A stretch of 27,925 bases of DNA. Origin: DATARN01 sp036264135. GTDB taxonomy: Bacteria; Actinomycetota; Acidimicrobiia; Acidimicrobiales; Palsa-688. Position 1 is the stretch's first letter; every line of letters begins with the position of its first letter. Of this stretch, positions 23,294-27,925 are shown piece after piece. Both the position numbers and the translations under genes were made by a program. The notes beneath the pieces are model-generated. The model did no database searches, had not been told where the DNA came from, and worked only from the letters and a program-made list of their open reading frames with translations. The stretch covers positions 1-27,925 of the forward strand of contig DATARN010000085.1 of assembly GCA_036264135.1 (NCBI GenBank). The letters run 5' to 3'.

Positions 23294-23299
23294 TAGTCT
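23294..23299 (+). promoter_or_regulatory. Putative exporter operon -10 (TAGTCT), leaderless
   Basis: GGTAGTCT ends 6 nt before GTG 23306, the same geometry as clpP. This supports GTG 23306 over ATG 23324 as the permease start. Confidence 0.45.
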
Positions 23300-23305
23300 C
23301 CCTAG

Positions 23306-24130
23306 GTGCCGCGGCCGAACGCCATGTCTTTGCGAACCACGATTGGCGAGTTCCGGGACTCTCGCGAAATGGTGGTGAACCTGGTTCGCCGGGATCTGAA
23401 GGTACGCCATCGGGGCACCTTCCTCGGAATGCTGTGGTCACTGACCACACCACTGATGATGGTCGGCCTCTTCTACGTCGTGTTCAAGTACATTCTGCAT
23501 GCCTCGTCCATTAAGGATGTGCGCTCGGTACCCTTCGTGGTTTACCTGTTTTGCGGACTGGCGGTGTGGAACCTTTTTTCGGTGGGGCTGTCTGGTGCCA
23601 CCGGCTCGATACTGGGGTCGAGCTACCTCCTGCGCAAAGTCTATTTCCCTCGAGCCATCCTGCCGTTGACGTCCGTGTTGTCTGCGCTCGTGACGTTTGC
23701 GTTCGAGTTCGGCGTGGCGCTGGTTGCGGCCATCATCAGCGTCGGTATCCCATCGTGGCGAATTATCTGGGTTCCCCTGCTGGTTCTCATGGTGTGCTAC
23801 TTCACCTACGGGATGGGCCTCCTTCTCGCCGCGCTGGCAGTCAGCTTCCGTGACGTCGTTCACTTTGTCGGCATTCTCTTGCAGGTTTGGTTCTGGGGCA
23901 CCCCGATCTTGTACTCGCTGCAGTTCGTCGACAATCACCCCGGTTTTCAGTTCCTGTTGAAGCTCAACCCGATGACCGGACTTGTCGTCGGCTTTCGCAA
24001 TGTGGTCCTCCTCAACCATCCTCCATCCGTGCCCCTTCTTGCCTACGATCTCCTCGCTTCTACCGTGGTATTTGTGGTCGGCGCGGTGGTGTTCAACCAC
24101 GGCCAGCGCATGTTCCCCGAACTGGTCTGA
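23306..24130 (+). CDS. wzm: ABC-2 type polysaccharide exporter, permease (Wzm-like)
   Basis: 274 residues from GTG 23306. Six hydrophobic segments in the ABC-2 arrangement follow an amphipathic start: NLVRRDLKVRHRGTFLGMLWSLTTPL (residues about 26-51) is the signature beginning of O-antigen/teichoic-acid exporters. LFCGLAVWNLFSVGLSG and FWGTPILYSLQFV are further family blocks. It pairs with the ATPase that begins on the base after its stop (TGA ATG). It moves a lipid-linked polysaccharide across the membrane. GC content is near 58 percent by my rough counts, visibly below the adjacent glycosyltransferase genes. Confidence 0.93.
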   Translation: MPRPNAMSLRTTIGEFRDSREMVVNLVRRDLKVRHRGTFLGMLWSLTTPLMMVGLFYVVFKYILHASSIKDVRSVPFVVYLFCGLAVWNLFSVGLSGATGSILGSSYLLRKVYFPRAILPLTSVLSALVTFAFEFGVALVAAIISVGIPSWRIIWVPLLVLMVCYFTYGMGLLLAALAVSFRDVVHFVGILLQVWFWGTPILYSLQFVDNHPGFQFLLKLNPMTGLVVGFRNVVLLNHPPSVPLLAYDLLASTVVFVVGAVVFNHGQRMFPELV

Positions 24131-25342
24131 ATGGGCGAATCCGCCGTAGTTTGTGAAGAGGTCTGGAAGAGCTTTCGGATCTACCACCAGCGCTCGAATT
24201 CCCTGAAAGAACGCGTCATAACACGGCGGAACCAGTACGAGGAGTTCTGGGCGCTAAAAGACGTAAGTCTGGAGATACCGCACGGCGCGGCCCTCGGGAT
24301 CATTGGTTCCAATGGCTCGGGGAAGTCGACGCTGTTGAAGACGATCGCCCGCATACTTACGCCGAATAAGGGCGTTGTCCGCGTCGACGGACGCATGTCC
24401 TCGCTCCTCGAATTGGGCACGGGATTCCACCCCGAGCTCACGGGGCGGGAGAACGTCTTCCTTGGCGGCTCGGTCATGGGGATGACCAAGGCGGAGTTGG
24501 ACCGCAACTACGACGGGATCGTGGAGTTCGCAGGCATCGATTCGTTCATCGACATGCCAATGAAGAACTACTCGTCAGGCATGTACGCCCGCCTCGCCTT
24601 CGCCCTGGCGATCAGCGTGGATCCCGACATCCTGGTGATCGACGAGGTGCTGGCCGTCGGCGACGAAGACTTCCAGTCCCGCTGCCACCAGCGCATCGCC
24701 GAGTTCCGCCGGCAAGGGCGCACCATCGTGCTGGTGTCCCACGGCTTGGACAACATCCGGGCCCTGTGCCAGGACGCCGTCTGGATCGACAAGGGCAACG
24801 TCCGGGCGTACGGCAAGTCGAACGAAGTTGTCTCGGCGTACCTAGCCGAGGTCTACCGGGGTGACGACAGCCGACCCGCCGAGGAGGGTGACGAGCTTCG
24901 GTACGGCACGAGGGAGGTGGAGATCGACGACGTGGTCATCGTCGACAATGGCGGGATCGCGGTGAACGCCTTCACCACCGGCGAGAGCGTGACCATTCGG
25001 GTTCACTACCGAGCCCACGAGCGGCTGGTCGACGGGAACTGCGTCCTTCAGGTCTTCCGCACGAGCGACATGATCCGCATCTACGGCCACTCCGCCGAGG
25101 AGACGGGATTGCGCCCGGTGTTCGACGGCGAGGGCGCCGTCGAGGTCACCATTCCCCGATTGCCGTTGCTCAAAGGGGCCTACGTCCTGACAATTGCCCT
25201 GCAACATGCCGATACCGGCCACGTGTGGGACTGCCTCGACCGCAGCGTCCCCCTGATGGTCTTCGACGCGCCGACGGGCCGACCGCCCCATGGCGTGGTT
25301 GACTTGGCGACGACGTGGCGCGTGGCGCAAGGGGAGGGGTAA
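24131..25342 (+). CDS. wzt: ABC polysaccharide exporter ATPase with C-terminal glycan-binding domain (Wzt-like)
   Basis: 403 residues. Walker A GSNGSGKST (59-67), signature YSSGM (147-151), Walker B ILVIDE (167-172) and switch His204 are all intact. Residues about 255-400 form a beta-rich extension (VEIDDVVIVDNGGIAVNAF, GESVTIRVHYRAHE, GAYVLTIALQHADTGHVWD) like the C-terminal carbohydrate-binding domain of Wzt proteins that recognise the finished, end-modified glycan before export. That fits the presence of methyltransferases in the divergent operon, which could supply the terminal mark (inference). Its TAA is followed at once by the GTG of the DUF1906 gene. Confidence 0.94.
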   Translation: MGESAVVCEEVWKSFRIYHQRSNSLKERVITRRNQYEEFWALKDVSLEIPHGAALGIIGSNGSGKSTLLKTIARILTPNKGVVRVDGRMSSLLELGTGFHPELTGRENVFLGGSVMGMTKAELDRNYDGIVEFAGIDSFIDMPMKNYSSGMYARLAFALAISVDPDILVIDEVLAVGDEDFQSRCHQRIAEFRRQGRTIVLVSHGLDNIRALCQDAVWIDKGNVRAYGKSNEVVSAYLAEVYRGDDSRPAEEGDELRYGTREVEIDDVVIVDNGGIAVNAFTTGESVTIRVHYRAHERLVDGNCVLQVFRTSDMIRIYGHSAEETGLRPVFDGEGAVEVTIPRLPLLKGAYVLTIALQHADTGHVWDCLDRSVPLMVFDAPTGRPPHGVVDLATTWRVAQGEG

Positions 25343-26857
25343 GTGGGCAGGACAATCTGGCGTTACGGGCGCGCCCCTATGGTGGTGGCGGCGGCGGCCA
25401 TGGTATTGGCGATGGGGGCACCGTCGGCCGGCGCATTGGACCGGGCGGGCGCCGGTACGAGTGCCCACGCCGCGATGGCGGCAGCACCAACGGGGTTACC
25501 GGTCGGGGCGACACCGACACCGCGAAGCCTCCCGGCCGTCAAACGAGGCCCCACGTTCTACCTCGGTCCCCAGGGCGGGGGGTCGTCGTTCAACTTCAAC
25601 TACGGCATCCCCGGCGACGTACCGCTGATGTGCGACTGGACGGGCGACGGCACGGCGGGCGTGGGTGTCTTCCGTAACGGCGTCTGGTACATCCGTAAGA
25701 ACCTCGGCAGCGGGCCGGCGGACTTCGCCTTCTCCTTCGGTATCCCCGGGGACATTCCCGTCTGTGGGGACTGGACCGGGCAGGGCCACGCCATGCCCGG
25801 CGTGTTCCGCAACGGATTCTGGTACCTCCGGACCAGCCTGACCAGCGGTCCCGGTGACATCGTGGTGGCCTTCGGCATCCCCGGCGACCGGCCGGTAGTC
25901 GGGCGCTGGAACGGGGGCCGGATCGATACGCCGGGCGTATTCCGCGGCGGCGTCTGGTACCTGAGGAGCACCATCAGTTCGGGACCCGCCGACATCGCCC
26001 CCTTCTACTTCGGAATTCCCACCGATATCCCGGTGGTCGGCGACTGGACAGGATCGGGCTCCGATCGCCCCGGTGTGTTCCGCAACGGGACCTGGTACCT
26101 GCGCAACTCCATAACCTCGGGACCGGGTGATCAGTTCTTCGTCTTCGGCGGTCCCGGCGACCAGCCCGTCACCTGGTTCTCCGGGTCCTACCTGTGGGGG
26201 ATCGACACCACCGACAACGTAAAGACGACGAACGACCTGGCCCAGACCAAAGTCCAACTGGGAACTCCCGCCTTTGTCGGGCGTTACCTGGTGTGGGACG
26301 GCGGTTCCACGCTCGGCAGCGACGAAGCGCAGTACATCCACGGGCAAGGTGTCAGGATTTTGGCCATCATCGATCCCGCCCCCCCGGCGGGAGGTCTCAC
26401 CGGGGCGGCTGTCGCCCAGGCGGAGGCCAGCCGGGGCATCAACCAGGCCCGGCTGTTGGGTGTCCCGGCAGGGGCGGCGCTGTTCCGGGACGTGGAGAAC
26501 ACCACCCAGATCGACGCCGCGTACATCGCCGGCTGGGCGGCGGCGTTCGCGGGATCCGGCTACGTCCCCGGCATCTACGAGAACCCGTCGAACAGCTCGT
26601 TCCCGTCGAGCTATTGCAGCGCGGTGAGCTCGAGCCCGCTGGCTGCCTCGATCGCACTGTGGTCCGATGAACCGCAGGTAAACGCCGACCCACGTCAGAC
26701 CGGAGTGCCGGCGTGGAACCCGTACCGACCGGCGTGCCAGAACTCCACCGTTGCCTGGCAGTACCTCATTCGATCGCTGTTTCCTGCCGGCGTGGCGGCG
26801 CCCAACGTCGACGTCGATGAGTTCGCCGCTAGTGCGGCATTTTCGCTGCTCTGGTGA
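25343..26857 (+). CDS. Secreted protein: 45-residue repeats plus DUF1906 (Rv2525c-like) glycoside-hydrolase-like domain
   Basis: 504 residues from GTG 25343, directly after the wzt stop, with GGGGAGGGG as ribosome binding site. The signal peptide is about 1-31 (ending SAGA). Residues 72-278 hold five repeat units with Trp115, Trp160, Trp205 and Trp251 at 45, 45 and 46 spacing, the first unit being degenerate. They match the repeat of the secreted hydrolase at 14331. From about 282, YLWGIDTTDNV, FVGRYLVWDG, VRILAIIDPAPPAGG, LFRDVENTTQ (Asp383, Glu385) and YVPGIYENP outline a TIM-barrel-like DUF1906 domain resembling GH25 enzymes. Position in the exporter operon suggests a role on the exported glycan or cell wall. 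Confidence 0.88.
   Translation: MGRTIWRYGRAPMVVAAAAMVLAMGAPSAGALDRAGAGTSAHAAMAAAPTGLPVGATPTPRSLPAVKRGPTFYLGPQGGGSSFNFNYGIPGDVPLMCDWTGDGTAGVGVFRNGVWYIRKNLGSGPADFAFSFGIPGDIPVCGDWTGQGHAMPGVFRNGFWYLRTSLTSGPGDIVVAFGIPGDRPVVGRWNGGRIDTPGVFRGGVWYLRSTISSGPADIAPFYFGIPTDIPVVGDWTGSGSDRPGVFRNGTWYLRNSITSGPGDQFFVFGGPGDQPVTWFSGSYLWGIDTTDNVKTTNDLAQTKVQLGTPAFVGRYLVWDGGSTLGSDEAQYIHGQGVRILAIIDPAPPAGGLTGAAVAQAEASRGINQARLLGVPAGAALFRDVENTTQIDAAYIAGWAAAFAGSGYVPGIYENPSNSSFPSSYCSAVSSSPLAASIALWSDEPQVNADPRQTGVPAWNPYRPACQNSTVAWQYLIRSLFPAGVAAPNVDVDEFAASAAFSLLW
25556..26179 (+). repeat. 45-residue coding repeats in the DUF1906 protein
   Basis: About five units with GVFRNGxWYLR, SGPxD, FGIPGDxPV and GDWTG. They are homologous by eye to the units at 15567-16232, although the two genes lie 9 kb apart and carry different catalytic domains. 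Confidence 0.85.
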
Positions 26858-26957
26858 GGGGCGCAGCTTGGCAAAAGTTGCGGCCGGGGCGGAAAGCCAC
26901 TATCAATGTCTGCCTACGCCAATCCGGACGTCATCGCCAAAAAGAGGAGACGACTCA

Positions 26958-27925
26958 ATGTCCACCCGGTCCTCTCGCTCCGCCCCGTTGCGCCGATTTC
27001 TGATTTGGGCGGCCACGGCCGCGATCTGCGCCGCCCCCCAGATGCTCGCGGCGCCGGCACAGGCGGCGACGAACCCCCGGCTGGTTTCCGCGTCGACGTC
27101 GACCGGCAGCGAAGTGGCGTTCCAGGCGAATACGCACGATCTGTCGCTGCTTGGGCCGGCCGCCAGCGGCGATGCCGGTTATGGGCTGTTGCCCGGTACC
27201 AGCCCGGCCATCACGTCGGTCGCTGGGGGATTTGAGGTCGCATTCCAGGGCAACTCGGGGGACCTGTGGAAAACCGGCGCGCTGGGCTCGGCCGATACCG
27301 GAGCGGGCATGCTGAATGGCACCAGCCCGGCGATCACGGCGGTGCCCGGGGGGGTCCAAATCGCGTTCCAGGCCAACAGCGGGCATCTGTGGACAATCGG
27401 GCCCCTGGGCAGCGGTGACCTCGGCTTCGGGATGGCGGCCGGCACCAGCCCGGCCATCACCGCCGTGGCCGGCGGGTACGAGATCGCCTTCCAGGCAAAT
27501 ACCGGCAACGTCTGGCGGGTGGGCACCGCCGGTGTCGGCGACCTGGGGTTCGGGATGGCACCGGGCACCAATCCGGCGATCGTGGCGCTGGCGGGCGGCG
27601 GCTTCGAGGTTTCCTTCCAGGCCAACACCGGCAACGTTTGGGTCACCGGGCCGGTGAACCTCGGCGACCTGGGACTGGGCATGAAAGCGGCTACCAGCCC
27701 GGCCATCGCCGCCTTGTCGTCGGGAGGGATTGTGGTGTCCTTCCAGGCCAACACGGGAAACCTGTGGGCGGTCGAGCCGGGTACCAGCTTTGGCGGCGAT
27801 CTGGGACTGGGCATGAAAGCGGCTACCAGCCCGAGCGTGGCCACCCTGGCCAACGGGGACATTCAGTTCGCTTTTCAGGCGAATACCGGTCACATCTGGA
27901 CCAACCCGCCGGGATTCCCCCTCGT
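26958..27925 (+). CDS. Secreted protein built of 41-residue repeats (runs off right edge)
   Basis: The frame opens at ATG 26958 behind AGAGGAG and remains open to the last base (322 codons seen). Residues 1-37 are a signal peptide (RRFLIWAATAAICAAPQMLAAPAQAA). The rest is at least six repeats of 41-44 residues with consensus GTSPAITAVxGG, IAFQANTGNLW and GxGDLGxGM. The regular pattern suggests a beta-propeller or similar lectin-like fold, but I do not recognise a family with certainty. No catalytic domain is seen before the edge. The 100 bp before it contain no clear -10 of the common type. The context is the surface glycan region. Confidence 0.85.
   Translation, partial: MSTRSSRSAPLRRFLIWAATAAICAAPQMLAAPAQAATNPRLVSASTSTGSEVAFQANTHDLSLLGPAASGDAGYGLLPGTSPAITSVAGGFEVAFQGNSGDLWKTGALGSADTGAGMLNGTSPAITAVPGGVQIAFQANSGHLWTIGPLGSGDLGFGMAAGTSPAITAVAGGYEIAFQANTGNVWRVGTAGVGDLGFGMAPGTNPAIVALAGGGFEVSFQANTGNVWVTGPVNLGDLGLGMKAATSPAIAALSSGGIVVSFQANTGNLWAVEPGTSFGGDLGLGMKAATSPSVATLANGDIQFAFQANTGHIWTNPPGFPL
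27669..27833 (+). repeat. Exact 33-bp duplication inside the 41-residue repeat array
   Basis: Bases 27669-27701 and 27801-27833 are identical (encoding LGLGMKAATSP), 132 bp apart. Other repeat units match only at protein level, so this duplication or gene conversion is recent. Confidence 0.9.

Noticed and set aside
26861..26906. Promoter TTGGCA...TATCAA upstream of the final repeat gene
   Set aside because: The two boxes are 27 bp apart, too far for a standard promoter, and the common GGTAnnnT element is absent.

Overview
The window looks like a chromosomal segment of a high-GC actinobacterium, possibly an Acidimicrobiia-type lineage. That is an inference from three things: the GC-rich coding style, the run mec-cysO-cysM then murI-phosphodiesterase-rph-rdgB (the order known from Mycobacterium tuberculosis Rv1334-Rv1341, recalled from memory), and many apparently leaderless genes. 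No species can be named from sequence alone.

Layout. (1) 1-2772 is a mobile segment: the N-terminal part of a helix-turn-helix transposase protein running off the left edge on the minus strand, then a two-gene unit on the plus strand. That unit is a tyrosine-recombinase-like protein lacking most catalytic residues, overlapping by 4 bp a DDE transposase with a Cys-rich insert. It lies just beyond the 3' end of the tmRNA gene (ssrA, 2982-3333, minus), a classic island integration site. (2) 3334-3742 is gene-free and holds two 46-bp hairpin repeats plus GC-rich tandem and direct repeats. (3) 3743-8023 carries a site-2 protease, smpB (partner of the nearby tmRNA), the sulfur-carrier cysteine pathway mec-cysO-cysM, a MauE-like membrane protein and a small unknown gene. 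(4) 8131-11022 is a tight operon, murI - metallo-beta-lactamase-fold phosphodiesterase - rph - rdgB, every junction being a 4-bp start/stop overlap. (5) 11102-14225 holds a UPF0104/LPG-synthase-like membrane protein, a glycosyltransferase, clpP and tRNA-Leu(TAG). (6) 14331-27925 is a cell-surface glycan region. A minus-strand run (23207 down to 16254) encodes two methyltransferase-like proteins, two large glycosyltransferases and a small coiled-coil protein. A divergent plus-strand run encodes a Wzm/Wzt-type ABC polysaccharide exporter followed directly by a secreted DUF1906 hydrolase-like protein. A secreted beta-lactamase-fold protein (14331-16235) and the DUF1906 protein share the same 45-residue repeat module, and a third secreted protein made of a different 41-residue repeat runs off the right edge.

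How the parts work together. ssrA and smpB form the ribosome-rescue system. Mec, CysO and CysM make cysteine from a protein-bound thiocarboxylate. The murI operon links cell-wall precursor supply, cAMP turnover, RNA processing and nucleotide-pool cleaning. The right half probably builds, methylates and exports a surface polysaccharide, with two repeat-bearing secreted enzymes that may act on or bind it (inference). A recurrent -10 element, GGTAnnnT or close variants, 5-9 nt before a start codon or RNA 5' end recurs across the window and suggests widespread leaderless transcription.
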